Source: Microbacterium sp. (GTDB taxonomy: Bacteria > Actinomycetota > Actinomycetes > Actinomycetales > Microbacteriaceae). From it: 64,000 nt of DNA. A program made the position numbers and the translations under genes. The notes under the pieces were generated by a model that saw only the letters and a program-made list of their open reading frames with translations, did no database searches and was not told the origin of the DNA. The stretch covers positions 1 through 64,000 of the forward strand of contig NZ_JAPSIY010000005.1 in NCBI RefSeq assembly GCF_031178445.1. Reading direction: 5' to 3'. Each line of letters starts with the position of its first letter. Within the stretch, counting starts at the first letter, position 1. This document shows positions 45,887-55,176 of the stretch, piece after piece.

Positions 45887-46597
45887 ATGACCACGGTTCC
45901 GCAGGTTCCCTCCTGGCTGACACGCATCGGCGTCTTCGATCTCGAGACGACAGGCGTCGATGTCACGAAGGATCGCATCGTCACGGCGCACATCGGCGTG
46001 CTCGACGGGCGCGGGCGCGAGCTCGCCGCACGGGACTGGCTGGCGAATCCGGGTGTGGCGATCCCGGACGGCGCAGCAGCGGTGCACGGGATCACCACCG
46101 AGCACGCCCGGGCACACGGTCGCCCCGCCGGCGAGGTGGTCGCAGAGGTGACCCACGCGCTTCGCACGCTCTTCTCACAGGGCCTGCCGATCGTGGCCTA
46201 CAACGCGTCCTATGACTTCTCCCTGCTCGCGCATGAGGCCCAGCGGTACGGCGTCACTCCCCTGGCCGAGCCGTCTCCGGTGATCGACCCGTTCGTGCTG
46301 GACAAGGCATACGATCGCTATCGCCGGGGGAAGCGCACCCTGGCGGTGGTCGCCGAGCACTACGCCGTCCCCCTGGACGAAGCACACGAGGCCGCAGCCG
46401 ATGCCGTCGCCGCGGGTCGCGTCGCGCTGGCGCTGGCTCAGGAGTTCGCACTTCCCACCTCAGCGGCCGAGCTGCACACGCAGCAGATCGGCTGGGCGCG
46501 CGACCAGGCTGCCGGCCTGACCGAGTACTTCATCAGGATCGGCAGGCTGGACCCCGACGACTCCCTTGACGGCACCTGGCCCGTACGGAAGTGGTGA
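45887..46597 (+). CDS. DEDDh-family 3'-5' exonuclease
   Basis: The 236-residue protein has the Exo I motif FDLETTG (Asp/Glu metal ligands), Exo II NASYDFSLL and Exo III EAHEAAADA with the His and Asp of the DEDDh group. It resembles the proofreading DnaQ fold but is free-standing, so a role in DNA or RNA trimming is likely. The start appears leaderless. A strong terminator for the converging L31 gene lies downstream. Confidence 0.92.
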   Translation: MTTVPQVPSWLTRIGVFDLETTGVDVTKDRIVTAHIGVLDGRGRELAARDWLANPGVAIPDGAAAVHGITTEHARAHGRPAGEVVAEVTHALRTLFSQGLPIVAYNASYDFSLLAHEAQRYGVTPLAEPSPVIDPFVLDKAYDRYRRGKRTLAVVAEHYAVPLDEAHEAAADAVAAGRVALALAQEFALPTSAAELHTQQIGWARDQAAGLTEYFIRIGRLDPDDSLDGTWPVRKW

Positions 46598-46607
46598 TCA
46601 GTCCGCG

Positions 46608-46662
46608 GCGGATGCGCAGGCGCCGTGATCCGCCGTCGACGATCGACGGCGACCGCATCCGC
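46608..46662. terminator. Outer hairpin between exonuclease and L31 genes
   Basis: GCGGATGCG (46608-46616) pairs with CGCATCCGC (46654-46662), and a smaller stem, CCGTCGA with TCGACGG, sits inside. It lies just after the exonuclease stop and may end that transcript. Confidence 0.5.
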
Positions 46663-46670
46663 GCAGAGCA

Positions 46671-46714
46671 GCACGAAGGCCCCCGTCTCGTGAAGAGGAC
46701 GGGGGCCTTCGTGC
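46671..46714 (-). terminator. Terminator of the L31 gene
   Basis: A perfect 17-bp stem (46671-46687 with 46698-46714) with a 10-nt loop lies 8 nt after the L31 stop on the minus strand. Confidence 0.85.
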
Positions 46715-46722
46715 AGCACGGC

Positions 46723-46980
46723 TCAGTTGGACGAGCCGCCGAAGCCCTTGAAGCGCTGGTTGAACTTCTCGACGCGACCGGCCGAGTCCATGATGCGCTG
46801 CTTGCCCGTGTAGAACGGGTGCGAAGCCGAGGAGATCTCGACGTCGACGACGGGGTACTCCACGCCGTCCAGCTCGATCGTCTTGTCGCTCGTGACGGTG
46901 GAGCGGGTGAGGAAGGTCTCGCCCGAGCCGAGGTCACGGAACACGACGGCCTGGTAGTCGGGGTGAATGTCAGTCTTCAT
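46723..46980 (-). CDS. rpmE2: 50S ribosomal protein L31 type B
   Basis: The 85-residue protein begins [17 protein letters not shown], the type B L31 signature, and lacks the CxxC zinc ligands of the type A protein. Zinc-free L31 forms often replace the zinc form under zinc limitation, sometimes under Zur control; I see no Zur box upstream. AAGGA is near the ATG. It ends in a Gly/Ser-rich tail. Confidence 0.96.
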   Translation of the reverse strand: MKTDIHPDYQAVVFRDLGSGETFLTRSTVTSDKTIELDGVEYPVVDVEISSASHPFYTGKQRIMDSAGRVEKFNQRFKGFGGSSN

Positions 46981-47068
46981 GCGGAATCCTTGGATCGCGG
47001 AGGGTGTACTACGGAAAAAGTCGGAGGGTGCAGGCGCACCAAGGATCGATCTTATCAGATCGGAGCCT

Positions 47069-47851
47069 TCACGCGGCGCGCGCCGCGAAGCGCCCGCCGT
47101 CGGAGGTGAGCGCGATCGGCATGCCGAACGCGGTGCTGAGGTTCTCGGCGGTCAGAGTGTCGGCGATGGCGCCGGAGGCCACGACTCCCCCCTCCCGCAG
47201 CAGCAGCACATGGGTGAAGCCCACCGGGATCTCCTCGACATGGTGCGTGACCATCACCATCGCCGGCGTCGTGGGCGACGCCGCGTAGCCGCTCAGAAGC
47301 TGCAGCAGCTCCTCCCTGGCACCGAGGTCGAGGCTGGCTGTCGGCTCATCGAGCAGCAGCAGCTCAGGATCCGTCATAACCGAGCGGGCGATCTGCACGC
47401 GCTTCTGCTCGCCGTCGCTGAGAGTGCCGAACAAACGCTCGGACAGGTGCTCGAGCTTCCACTCGGCGAGCACGCGCTGCGCACGGCGCTGGTCGATGCC
47501 CTCGTACGTCTCGTTCCAACGCCCCAGCACCGAGAACGCCGCCGTCATGACCGTGTTCAACACCGTCTCGTCACGCGGGATGCGCCGGGCCATGGCCGAC
47601 GACGCGAAGCCGATCCGCGGGCGGATCTCGAACACGTCGGTGCGGCCGAGCGTCTCGCCCAGCACCTCGACGGTGCCGGACGTCGGATGCATCAGGGTGT
47701 CGGCCAGCTGCAGCAGCGTCGTCTTCCCCGCGCCGTTCGGCCCGAGGATGACCCATCGCTGATCGTCGGAGACCTGCCAGGTCACATGATCGACGATGTT
47801 GCGTCCGTCACGACGCACGACGACATCGGTGAGTTCGAGAGCGCTCGGCAT
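47069..47851 (-). CDS. ABC ATPase without a linked permease
   Basis: The 260-residue ATPase has Walker [10 protein letters not shown] near residue 40, the signature LSDGEQKRV and Walker [14 protein letters not shown] followed by a His switch in VTHHVEEI. No membrane partner is adjacent. The signature has Asp in place of the first Gly (LSDGE). The gene lies 17 nt after glgA but has its own leaderless-type -10 (TAGGCT). The role is unknown; such ModF-like ATPases can be orphan. Confidence 0.85.
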   Translation of the reverse strand: MPSALELTDVVVRRDGRNIVDHVTWQVSDDQRWVILGPNGAGKTTLLQLADTLMHPTSGTVEVLGETLGRTDVFEIRPRIGFASSAMARRIPRDETVLNTVMTAAFSVLGRWNETYEGIDQRRAQRVLAEWKLEHLSERLFGTLSDGEQKRVQIARSVMTDPELLLLDEPTASLDLGAREELLQLLSGYAASPTTPAMVMVTHHVEEIPVGFTHVLLLREGGVVASGAIADTLTAENLSTAFGMPIALTSDGGRFAARAA

Positions 47852-47857
47852 GCCGCC

Positions 47858-47863
47858 AGCCTA
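47858..47863 (-). promoter_or_regulatory. Leaderless promoter of the orphan ABC ATPase gene
   Basis: TAGGCT on the minus strand ends 6 nt before the ATG at 47851. Confidence 0.5.
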
Positions 47864-47868
47864 TCGGC

Positions 47869-49053
47869 TCAGATGGCGAGCTCCTCGTAGAGGGCGCGCG
47901 TGGTGTCGGCGATCGATGCCCAGCTGAAGTCGCTGCGGGCGCGCTCCCGGCCCGCGGCTCCGTACTCTGCGGCACGGCGCGGATCGCCCGTCACCTCGGT
48001 GAGAGTCGCCGCCAGATCGGAGATGAACCGTTCCGGGTCGACGGGCGTCCCGGTGCCGTCCTGCACCTGGTCGATGTGGACGAGCCGGCCGGTGACCCCA
48101 TCGGCGACGACCTCCGGGATTCCGCCGGTGGCGGTGCCGACGACGGCGGCCCCGCAAGCCATAGCCTCGAGGTTGACGATCCCGAGCGGCTCGTACACGG
48201 ACGGACACACGAACGTGGTCGCGGCCGCGAGGATCGCGGACAGCTCGTCGCGCGGCAGCATCCTCTCGATCCAGATCACGCCGTGTCTGGTCTGCTGCAG
48301 CAGACGCACGAGTTCCTGCACCTCGGCCATGATCTCGGGCGTGTCCGGTGCTCCGGCGCAGAGCACCAGCTGCACATCCGACGGAAGCTGCTGCGCTGCG
48401 CGAAGCAGGTAGGGCAGCCCCTTCTGACGGGTGATGCGGCCGACGAACACGACCGACGGACGGTCCGGATCCATCCCGATCCCCCGCAGGAACTTCGGAT
48501 TCTGCACGGGCCGCCAGCGCTCGACGTCGATGCCGTTGTGGATCACCCTCACCCTCGCGGGATCCACCTGCGGGTAGCTGCGCAGGATGTCCTGCCGCAT
48601 GCCGGCACTGACCGCGATGATCGCCGCCGCGTTCTCATAGGCGAGCTTCTCGATGCCACTGGAGATCGCGTAGCCCCCGCCGAGCTGCTCCGCCTTCCAG
48701 GGACGCAGCGGCTCGAGGCTGTGCGCCGTGAGCACGTGCGGGATGCCGTGCAGCTGCGAAGCCAGATGTCCTGCGAAGTTCGCGTACCAGGTGTGACTGT
48801 GCACGACATCGGCGCCGGCGACATCCGCGACCATGGCCAGATCCGTGCCGAGCGTCTGCACGGCGGCATTCGCACCGACCAGTTCGGCCGGCGTGCGATA
48901 GGCGTGCGTGCCGGGTTCCGAACGCGGCTCACCGAAGGCCCGCACCTGCACATCGATGCTGCGCCGCAGTGCCGACACCAGCTCGGCGACGTGCACTCCT
49001 GCGCCCCCGTAGATCTCCGGCGGGTACTCCCTGGTGATGACGTCGACGCGCAT
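47869..49053 (-). CDS. glgA: GT4-family glycogen synthase / maltose-1-phosphate synthase (GlgA/GlgM)
   Basis: The 394-residue GT-B enzyme has the N-terminal motif [31 protein letters not shown] at the domain hinge and the donor-site segment [17 protein letters not shown]. The actinobacterial clade uses ADP-glucose to make glycogen or maltose 1-phosphate. It is divergent from glgC, which makes ADP-glucose. Its start appears leaderless (TAGCGT ends 6 nt before the ATG). Glycogen versus maltose-1-phosphate product cannot be decided here. Confidence 0.92.
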   Translation of the reverse strand: MRVDVITREYPPEIYGGAGVHVAELVSALRRSIDVQVRAFGEPRSEPGTHAYRTPAELVGANAAVQTLGTDLAMVADVAGADVVHSHTWYANFAGHLASQLHGIPHVLTAHSLEPLRPWKAEQLGGGYAISSGIEKLAYENAAAIIAVSAGMRQDILRSYPQVDPARVRVIHNGIDVERWRPVQNPKFLRGIGMDPDRPSVVFVGRITRQKGLPYLLRAAQQLPSDVQLVLCAGAPDTPEIMAEVQELVRLLQQTRHGVIWIERMLPRDELSAILAAATTFVCPSVYEPLGIVNLEAMACGAAVVGTATGGIPEVVADGVTGRLVHIDQVQDGTGTPVDPERFISDLAATLTEVTGDPRRAAEYGAAGRERARSDFSWASIADTTRALYEELAI

Positions 49054-49059
49054 GACTGC

Positions 49060-49092
49060 ACGCTAGTACATCGCCCTCTTCGCCTCTATGGT
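49060..49092. promoter_or_regulatory. Divergent leaderless promoters of glgA and glgC
   Basis: In the 45-bp gap, TAGCGT (minus strand, 49060-49065) ends 6 nt before the glgA ATG and TATGGT (49087-49092) ends 6 nt before the glgC ATG. This compact layout would let one factor control both genes. Confidence 0.6.
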
Positions 49093-49098
49093 GGTTGC

Positions 49099-50340
49099 AT
49101 GTCGGCACCTAAGAAGGTTTTCGGGATCATCCTCGCCGGCGGCGAGGGCAAGCGACTGATGCCTCTCACTGCGGATCGTGCCAAACCTGCGGTGCCATTC
49201 GGAGGCCAGTACCGGCTGATCGACTTCGCGATCTCGAATCTGATCAACTCCGGCCTGCGGCAGATCGTCGTGCTCACCCAGTACAAGTCGCACAGTCTCG
49301 ACAGGCATATCACGCAGACCTGGCGGATGTCGTCGCTGCTGGACTCATACATCACGTCGGTGCCGGCGCAGCAGCGTCTCGGCAAACGCTGGTTCTCCGG
49401 CTCCGCCGACGCGATCCTGCAGAGCCTCAATCTGATCAATGATGAGAAGCCCGACATCGTCGTCGTCATCGGTGCTGACCACGTGTACCGGATGGATTTC
49501 CGGCAGATGGTCGAGGCGCACATCGAATCCGGAGCCAAGGCGACCGTGGCCGGCATCCGTCAGCCGGTGGCGCTTGCGTCGCAGTTCGGGGTGATCGATG
49601 CCGACGCCGAGACCGGTCGCATCCGGGACTTCCTTGAGAAGCCGAGCAACCCCACGGGACTGGCCGACTCCCCCAACGAAGTGCTCGTCTCCATGGGCAA
49701 CTACGTGTTCGACACCGACGCCCTCGTCTCGGCTGTGGAGGCCGACGGCGAGTCGGCCACCTCCGGGCACGACATGGGCGGCGACATCATCCCCTACTTC
49801 GTGGAGCGCGGCGAGGCAGGCTACTACGACATGAAGCAGAACGACGTGCCGGGATCCTCACCGCGCGATCGTTCCTACTGGCGCGATGTCGGAACGATCG
49901 ACTCGTACTTCGACGCGCACATGGACCTGATCTCCACACTGCCGATCTTCAACCTCTACAACACCCACTGGCCCATCCGCACGCAGAGCGTCAACGCCCC
50001 GCCGGCGAAGTTCGTCCGCGATGCGGTCGGGCGCATCGGCAACGCGATCGATTCGATCGTGTCGCCCGGCTCCGTCCTCTCGGGCACGCACCTCGAGCGC
50101 AGCGTCGTCGGGCCGGGAACGCTCGCGGCGGGCGGATCGACGATCACCGATGCCGTGCTGCTCGACCAGGTGCAGGTGGGTGCCGGCGCTCGGGTGCACA
50201 GGGCGGTGCTCGACAAGAACGTCGTCCTCGAGGACGGTGCCACCGTCGGCGTCGACCGGGAGCGTGACCTCGAACGCGGCTTCACCGTGACGGATTCCGG
50301 CATCACCGTGGTCGGAAAGGGCATACACATCGCCCGCTGA
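49099..50340 (+). CDS. glgC: Glucose-1-phosphate adenylyltransferase
   Basis: The 413-residue enzyme makes ADP-glucose from glucose 1-phosphate and ATP. It has [23 protein letters not shown] (key part [10 protein letters not shown]), SGSADAI, the metal site [11 protein letters not shown] and a C-terminal beta-helix for allosteric control. The ATG at 49099 is leaderless. A much longer in-frame extension upstream is antisense to glgA and is rejected. Confidence 0.96.
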   Translation: MSAPKKVFGIILAGGEGKRLMPLTADRAKPAVPFGGQYRLIDFAISNLINSGLRQIVVLTQYKSHSLDRHITQTWRMSSLLDSYITSVPAQQRLGKRWFSGSADAILQSLNLINDEKPDIVVVIGADHVYRMDFRQMVEAHIESGAKATVAGIRQPVALASQFGVIDADAETGRIRDFLEKPSNPTGLADSPNEVLVSMGNYVFDTDALVSAVEADGESATSGHDMGGDIIPYFVERGEAGYYDMKQNDVPGSSPRDRSYWRDVGTIDSYFDAHMDLISTLPIFNLYNTHWPIRTQSVNAPPAKFVRDAVGRIGNAIDSIVSPGSVLSGTHLERSVVGPGTLAAGGSTITDAVLLDQVQVGAGARVHRAVLDKNVVLEDGATVGVDRERDLERGFTVTDSGITVVGKGIHIAR

Positions 50341-50376
50341 CCCGTAGCGCGCACCGGGAGGCGCGGCGATCACCGC

Positions 50377-50382
50377 TACGCT
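50377..50382 (+). promoter_or_regulatory. Leaderless promoter of serB
   Basis: TACGCT ends 6 nt before the GTG at 50389, 37 nt after the glgC stop. Confidence 0.5.
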
Positions 50383-50388
50383 CGTCGG

Positions 50389-51024
50389 GTGACCGCTGCG
50401 CGTTTCCTCGTCGTCCTGGATGCCGATTCGACCCTCATCCGCAACGAGGTGATCGAACTGCTCGCCGACGAGGCCGGCCGCCGCGCGGAGGTGCATGCGG
50501 CGACCGAAGCGGCGATGCGGGGCGAGGTGGATTTCGCGACCAGCCTGCGATCGCGGGTGGCGGCCCTCGAGGGCGTGGCCGTGACCGCCTACGAACGGGT
50601 CCGCGCTCGGATCGAGCCGACTCAGGGCGTGCGGGAGCTGACGGCGGCCGTGCACGCCAGGGGTGGCGTCGTCGGCGTCGTGTCGGGCGGCTTCCACGAG
50701 ATCCTCGACCACGTGGCTCCAGGCCTCGGGGTGGATCGCTGGCGGGCGAACCGGCTCGACGTGGCGTCCGGCGCACTCACCGGCACGGTCGACGGCGAGA
50801 TCGTGGATGCGGCGGTCAAGGCGGCATCGCTCCAGCAGTGGGCGGATGAGCTGGGCGTCTCCCGCCGCGCGACGATCGCGATCGGAGACGGAGCGAATGA
50901 CCTGACGATGATGTCCGTCGCGGGACTCGGCCTCGCCTTCAACGCCAAGCCCGCCGTGCGCGCCGCCGCCTCGCTGGTGATCGGTCCGCAGGATCTGGCT
51001 GAGGTCATCCCGCTGCTGCCCTGA
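50389..51024 (+). CDS. serB: Phosphoserine phosphatase (HAD family)
   Basis: The 211-residue HAD phosphatase has motif I DADSTL (nucleophile Asp11), motif II VVSGGFHEI, and motif IV IGDGANDLTMM. It dephosphorylates phosphoserine in serine synthesis. It lacks the N-terminal ACT domain of longer SerB proteins. The GTG start is leaderless. The stop converges with fabG, 21 nt between stops, and no clear terminator is seen. Confidence 0.92.
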   Translation: MTAARFLVVLDADSTLIRNEVIELLADEAGRRAEVHAATEAAMRGEVDFATSLRSRVAALEGVAVTAYERVRARIEPTQGVRELTAAVHARGGVVGVVSGGFHEILDHVAPGLGVDRWRANRLDVASGALTGTVDGEIVDAAVKAASLQQWADELGVSRRATIAIGDGANDLTMMSVAGLGLAFNAKPAVRAAASLVIGPQDLAEVIPLLP

Positions 51025-51045
51025 CCGCGCGCTCGCGGCCGGGGC

Positions 51046-51756
51046 TCAGTGCCCCATGCCGAGTCCGCCGTCCACGGGGATGACCGCTCCGGAGATGTAG
51101 CCCGCATCGTCGCCGGCGAGCCAGGTCACCGCGCCTGCGACCTCGTCGGCCGTGGCGAAGCGACCGGCCGGGATGCTCGCCTTGTACTGCTTCTGCGTCT
51201 CCTCCGGCAGCTCAGCCGTCATGTCGGTCTCGATGAATCCGGGCGCGACGACGTTGGCGGTGATGCCGCGACCGCCCAGCTCGCGTGTCAGGGAGCGCGC
51301 GAAACCGACCAGGGCGCTCTTCGACGCGGCGTAGTTGACCTGTCCGGCCGATCCGTAGAGACCCACCACGCTGGAGATGAGGATCACGCGGCCGAACCTG
51401 GCGCGCAGCATCCCCTTCGACGCACGCTTGACGACCCGGAACGAGCCGCCCAGGTTGGTGGCCACGACGCTGTCGAAGTCGTCTTCGCTCATGCGCATCA
51501 GCAGCGTGTCCTTGGTGATGCCGGCGTTCGCCACGACGATCTCTACCGGGCCGAGCTTCTGCTCCACCTCGGTGAACGCGGCATCCACCGCCGCCGCATC
51601 CGTCACGTCGGCCCTGACCGTCAGCGTGCCCTCCGGCCCCTCGCCGCTGCGCGCGGTCACGGCGACCCGGTAGCCCTCGCGCACGAAGCGTTCCGCGATC
51701 GCACGGCCGATGCCGCGGTTTCCACCGGTGACGAGAACGACGCGATCAGCGGTCAT
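51046..51756 (-). CDS. fabG: 3-oxoacyl-ACP reductase
   Basis: The 236-residue short-chain dehydrogenase has the NADPH motif TGGNRGIGRAIA, NAGITKDTLL, the catalytic Ser in ISSVVGLYGSAGQVNYAASK (key part Tyr-x-x-x-Lys in YAASK) and PGFIETDMT. This FabG group supplies the reductase step absent from the fatty-acid operon at the left end. AGGAGC precedes the ATG at 51756; a longer frame upstream is not supported. Confidence 0.94.
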   Translation of the reverse strand: MTADRVVLVTGGNRGIGRAIAERFVREGYRVAVTARSGEGPEGTLTVRADVTDAAAVDAAFTEVEQKLGPVEIVVANAGITKDTLLMRMSEDDFDSVVATNLGGSFRVVKRASKGMLRARFGRVILISSVVGLYGSAGQVNYAASKSALVGFARSLTRELGGRGITANVVAPGFIETDMTAELPEETQKQYKASIPAGRFATADEVAGAVTWLAGDDAGYISGAVIPVDGGLGMGH

Positions 51757-51875
51757 TGAGGGCTCCTGCCTGTCGGGACGGACGCAGGCCATCCTATCGA
51801 CCGGTCCGATGGGCCCGCGCGGCGTTTGACACGCGATACGGCTGCTGACAGCCTGACTGTGACGAAGGGGAAGCC

Positions 51876-52517
51876 GTGAGCGATCAGTCCGCGCCGGATC
51901 AGAATCAGACCGGATCGAACCGGGTACGGCCTCCGGTGCCGCCGGTCCCGCCCGCTCCGCCGTACGCGCAGCCCGCAGTCCCGCCCGCTCCCCCGTACTC
52001 GCCGCCGACTGCGCCGTCCTACGGAGTTCCCGATACGGCCGTCCCGACGGATCAGACTTACCGGTCCGCGCCGCAGCAGCCCCCGTACGCCGGCACGCAC
52101 GCGGTCCCGGCCGCACAGCCGACGTACCCCGTTCAGCCCTACCTGCCGCAGGGCAGGCAGTCGCCGCAGCCGTACGGCCACCAGTACCCGGCCTACGCCG
52201 TGCAGCCGGTGGCGCCGACGCGCCCGTCGAGCGGCCTCGCGATCGCCGCACTCGTCTGCGGCGTCGCGGGCTTCGTCCTCAGCCCGGCCATCCTGTTCAT
52301 CGTGGCGCCGGTACTGGTCTCGATCGCGGCCATCGTGCTCGGCCACCTCGCGCTCTCGCAACTCAAGAAGCGGCCCGAGCTGGGCGGCAAGGGCATCGCG
52401 ATCACCGGGCTCGTGCTCGGGTACATCCCGGTCGCGATCAGTGTGCTGCTGCTGGTGCTCGCGCTGGGCGCGGCGGTGCTCTTCGGTGCGTTCGCCATCC
52501 CGTTCCTCTCGAGCTGA
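51876..52517 (+). CDS. DUF4190 membrane protein with proline-rich N-terminus
   Basis: The 213-residue protein has a long Pro/Tyr/Gln-rich cytoplasmic stretch (about residues 1-112), then two membrane segments around LAIAALVCGVAGFVLSPA and VAISVLLLVLALGAAVLF separated by GHLALSQLKKRPELGGKG, which is the DUF4190 pattern. The role is unknown; similar proteins are thought to organise envelope processes. GTG start with GAAGGGG upstream. Confidence 0.82.
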   Translation: MSDQSAPDQNQTGSNRVRPPVPPVPPAPPYAQPAVPPAPPYSPPTAPSYGVPDTAVPTDQTYRSAPQQPPYAGTHAVPAAQPTYPVQPYLPQGRQSPQPYGHQYPAYAVQPVAPTRPSSGLAIAALVCGVAGFVLSPAILFIVAPVLVSIAAIVLGHLALSQLKKRPELGGKGIAITGLVLGYIPVAISVLLLVLALGAAVLFGAFAIPFLSS

Positions 52518-52571
52518 TCGCGCCGCTCGAGGGCGTCTCGGCGCTCCGGCGCGGCGTAGGCTGGAAGCACC

Positions 52572-52931
52572 GTGAAACGCTCCAGACACGCCCCGGCCGT
52601 CACCTCGCTGCCGCAGGCTCCGAACGACGAGGCAAGCCGCCGTGTGCGCCGTTATGCGCTCACGATGGGCATCCGCATGGTGTGCTTCCTGCTCATGTTT
52701 CTCGTGCAGCCGTACGGCTGGTACACATGGCTTTTCGCCGTCGGGGCGGCAGTGCTCCCCTATGTCGCCGTGGTCTTCGCGAACGCCGGCAGCGACAGCA
52801 CCGAGACCGCCGTCGAATCGCCCTCCCAGCAGATCGAGGCGCCTCGTGCGGCTCCGCAGAAGGGCGATGACGCTGTGATCACCGTTCAGGAGACCCGCGA
52901 TCCGGAGCAGCCGCGAGACGATGAGCGATGA
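52572..52931 (+). CDS. DUF3099 membrane protein
   Basis: The 119-residue protein has two hydrophobic segments after RRYALTMGIRMVCFLL and the DUF3099 segment QPYGWYTWLFAVGAAVLPYVAV, followed by an acidic tail. Its GTG start has TAGGCT nearby. It overlaps the following small gene by 4 nt and is linked with SURF1, an order common in Microbacteriaceae. The function is unknown. Confidence 0.85.
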   Translation: MKRSRHAPAVTSLPQAPNDEASRRVRRYALTMGIRMVCFLLMFLVQPYGWYTWLFAVGAAVLPYVAVVFANAGSDSTETAVESPSQQIEAPRAAPQKGDDAVITVQETRDPEQPRDDER

Positions 52932-53125
52932 CCGACGAGTTCGAATGCTCGCGCGCCTCGTGCCGCCGCACCGCGACGCATCACATCCTGTGGCGGAACC
53001 CGCGGATCCACGCTGAGGACAGGCGCAAGACCTGGCTCGCCTGCGATGAGCACGTCGGCTTCCTGAGCGACTATCTGCGGGCGCGTGACTTCCCGGTCGA
53101 TGTGCGAGAAGGGCTACCCGGATGA
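52928..53125 (+). CDS. Small Cys/His-rich conserved protein (65 aa)
   Basis: The protein has CSRASCRRTATHHILWRNP and a second set, LACDEHVGFLSDYL, giving a possible CxxxxC...CxxH-like zinc site. It overlaps both neighbours by 4 nt. Some databases label relatives as acetone carboxylase, which the sequence does not support. It is likely a small zinc-binding protein of unknown function, possibly tied to SURF1. Confidence 0.75.
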   Translation: MTDEFECSRASCRRTATHHILWRNPRIHAEDRRKTWLACDEHVGFLSDYLRARDFPVDVREGLPG

Positions 53126-53934
53126 GTCAGCGGATGCTGCGCTGGGGAGCGTACCTGCTCGTCGCGATCGGCTTCGCCGTCGCGTGCGCGTTCCTCTCGG
53201 ACTGGCAGTTCGACCGCAACGAGCAGCGCACGACGCAGATCCGGCTCGTGGAGCGCAACTACGATGCCGCGCCGGTTCCGGTCGCCGAGCTCATCGACCC
53301 CGAGGGCGGGTTCGATCCCGAGGATCAGTGGCGCCCGGTCGAACTGCGCGGTGAGTACCTGAGCGCGGACCAGCTGCTGGTGCGCAATCGCCCGCACGGG
53401 GGCACGAGTGCCTTCGAGGTGCTGGTGCCGTTCCGCGACGTCAGCGGCCTGGTGCTCCTCGTCGATCGCGGATGGGTGCCGCCAGGCGACGGCGACGCCC
53501 CCGACGCCGTACCCGCCCCACCGGAGGGTGAGGTGACCGTGATCATGCGACTGCGCGAGGGCGAGTCGCTTCCGCCGTCCGGTCGTGGCGCGCCTCCAGG
53601 CCAGGTTCCGACGATCCATCTGCCGACGGTGGCGGACGCCGTCGGATCCGACCTGGTGACCGGCGCCTACGGACAGCTGATCTCGGAGCAGCCGGCCGGT
53701 GCGGAGCGTCTCGGCGGATTCGCCTCGCCCACCGAAGACCCTGGCCCGCATCTGTCGTACGCGATCCAGTGGATCATCTTCGCCGTGATGGGCTTCGCGT
53801 TCATCGGCTACGTGATCCGGATCGAGATCGTCAAGGCCAAGGAGGACGCGGGCGAGCTTCCCGTGCGCTCGCGCCGTCGCCGCGATCGCGACGCCGACGA
53901 TGAGGACGCCCTCCTGGACACCGTGCAGCGCTGA
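53122..53934 (+). CDS. SURF1-family cytochrome oxidase assembly protein
   Basis: The 270-residue protein has membrane segments at about residues 9-26 and 220-242, with a large outside domain between, and the SURF1 motifs DWQFDRNEQR, LVDRGWVPPG and the C-terminal HLSYAIQWIIFA. SURF1 helps insert haem into cytochrome aa3 oxidase. The C-terminal tail is basic then acidic. It overlaps the small upstream gene. A pure GCCT repeat follows its stop. Confidence 0.9.
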   Translation: MSQRMLRWGAYLLVAIGFAVACAFLSDWQFDRNEQRTTQIRLVERNYDAAPVPVAELIDPEGGFDPEDQWRPVELRGEYLSADQLLVRNRPHGGTSAFEVLVPFRDVSGLVLLVDRGWVPPGDGDAPDAVPAPPEGEVTVIMRLREGESLPPSGRGAPPGQVPTIHLPTVADAVGSDLVTGAYGQLISEQPAGAERLGGFASPTEDPGPHLSYAIQWIIFAVMGFAFIGYVIRIEIVKAKEDAGELPVRSRRRRDRDADDEDALLDTVQR

Positions 53935-53960
53935 ACAGCACCCCCGCTCGGAGCCTGCAT

Positions 53961-54011
<51 letters not shown>

Positions 54012-54032
54012 ACAGCTTCGCAGTTCTGCACG

Positions 54033-54086
54033 ATTTCGCACCCATTCGGCCGACATTCTGCGGAGTTGTGCATATCTGCGACGTTG
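54033..54086 (+). repeat. 54-bp repeat, copy 1 (downstream of the DUF559 gene)
   Basis: This segment matches, in inverted orientation, 55077-55130 on the other side of the DUF559 gene: 42 of 54 positions identical by eye, no gaps. The best-conserved blocks are ATTTCGCA, CTGCG-AGTTGT and ATCTGCG. The same short element TCTGC recurs several times. Confidence 0.75.
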
Positions 54087-54130
54087 CGCCGACGCTCGGG
54101 ATGCGGATCGCAGATGCGTCCGAATGCGGA

Positions 54131-54985
54131 CTATCCCGCTGAAGACCGGTGCAGCCCCTGTGCGACCGCGCGCATGATCAGATCCTGCACCACGTGCCAC
54201 TCATCCATCACCTGGCGATAGCCGACGCGGATGACGTGGTAGCCCATGAGGGCGAGCGCCGCGTCATGCCGGATGTCTTCATTGCGCTGCGCTCCGGTGT
54301 GCGTCGCACCGTCGATCTGCAGCACGAGCCGATCCCCGATCAGGGTGTCGACTCGGTGACCGTCGATCCAGATCTGAAAGCGCAACGGCAGTCTCAGCCA
54401 GCGCCGGCGCGGATGCAGATAGGTTTCGAGACCGGAATCGGCGAACGGCGTGGCGTCGTCCAGGATGCGCCGTGCCGACGACTTGAGGGGAAGCCGCGTG
54501 AGAGCACCGCGTTGCACCAGGCCCTTGTTCAGCGCCGTTTCCCAGGTCGCGAGTGCCTGCTCGTACGGCGCGCAGTCCGCCACGAGGGCGAGCACGTTCT
54601 CGAGCGGGTCCTCGAGAGCATCCGGATGCCGCGGAAGCAGCGGCTTCGCCCAATGCACGTGCGCCGTGCCCGGCTTCCCACCGCTGCTTCCCGGAGTCGC
54701 ACCCCAGTGCAGACCGGGGTCTGTGTCGTGCACCCAGAGCCCGAGACGCTTCGCCTGGGTAAGGCAGGTCAGCACCACCGCATGGCGCGCCGCCTGCACC
54801 AGCATCCGATCGGCATCCGAGGTCGCCAGCCATCCGCGTCGCACACGCACCGCGATGCCGGCGCGCATCGCGAGGTTCATGTCATGTCTGCTCACACCGC
54901 GATCGAGCAGGGTCGTGGTGCGGGCGACCCCGCCCAGGGCTCTGATCATGAGGCCGACGTGCTGGGCCCTCTCGAAGCGACTCAT
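54131..54985 (-). CDS. DUF559 endonuclease-like protein with AbiEi-type N-terminal winged helix
   Basis: Taking the ATG at 54985 gives 284 residues; an in-frame TTG at 55009 would add eight. The N-terminal 80 residues resemble the winged-helix domain of AbiEi-like antitoxins (ALGGVARTTTLLDRGVS, RVRRGWLA). The C-terminal third has a Vsr/DUF559 nuclease core; counting from the TTG start, these are Glu195 (SGLETYL), Asp221 (HRVDTLIG), Gln231/Asp233 and His237 (LQIDGATH). Gln replaces the usual Glu before DG. No AbiEii-like toxin is present. Inverted 54-bp repeats flank the gene, suggesting a small mobile or repeat-maintained unit. Confidence 0.78.
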   Translation of the reverse strand: MSRFERAQHVGLMIRALGGVARTTTLLDRGVSRHDMNLAMRAGIAVRVRRGWLATSDADRMLVQAARHAVVLTCLTQAKRLGLWVHDTDPGLHWGATPGSSGGKPGTAHVHWAKPLLPRHPDALEDPLENVLALVADCAPYEQALATWETALNKGLVQRGALTRLPLKSSARRILDDATPFADSGLETYLHPRRRWLRLPLRFQIWIDGHRVDTLIGDRLVLQIDGATHTGAQRNEDIRHDAALALMGYHVIRVGYRQVMDEWHVVQDLIMRAVAQGLHRSSAG

Positions 54986-55076
54986 GCGCTTGATGATGTC
55001 GGTTCGCAACCGATGTGCGATCGCGAATCTCCCGCTGTGGACAGATCGCGCACAATCGTCCGCGGTGCAGAACGCC

Positions 55077-55130
55077 CAGCGCCGCAGATCTGTACAACTT
55101 CGCAGGCAGGCGGCAGAACGGCTGCGAAAT
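55077..55130 (-). repeat. 54-bp repeat, copy 2 (upstream of the DUF559 gene)
   Basis: This is the inverted partner of 54033-54086 (42 of 54 positions identical). It contains CCTGCCTG where copy 1 has a diverged stretch, and CAGATCTG motifs on either side. The remaining 167-bp gap holds no gene. Confidence 0.75.
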
Positions 55131-55176
55131 ACGGCAGATCTGTGGAGTTGCGACGAAGCGCCGGCCCGCGCCGGGG

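Noticed and set aside
46981..47068. Zur box upstream of the L31 type B gene
   Set aside because: No Zur-like palindrome could be found in the region although zinc control is common for this gene type.
54131..54985. Complete AbiE toxin-antitoxin system
   Set aside because: Only the AbiEi-like winged helix is present, fused to a DUF559 domain; no AbiEii nucleotidyltransferase toxin lies nearby.
54033..55130. Insertion sequence or CRISPR array around the DUF559 gene
   Set aside because: There is no transposase, no target-site duplication that I can see, and only two inverted repeats without regular spacers.
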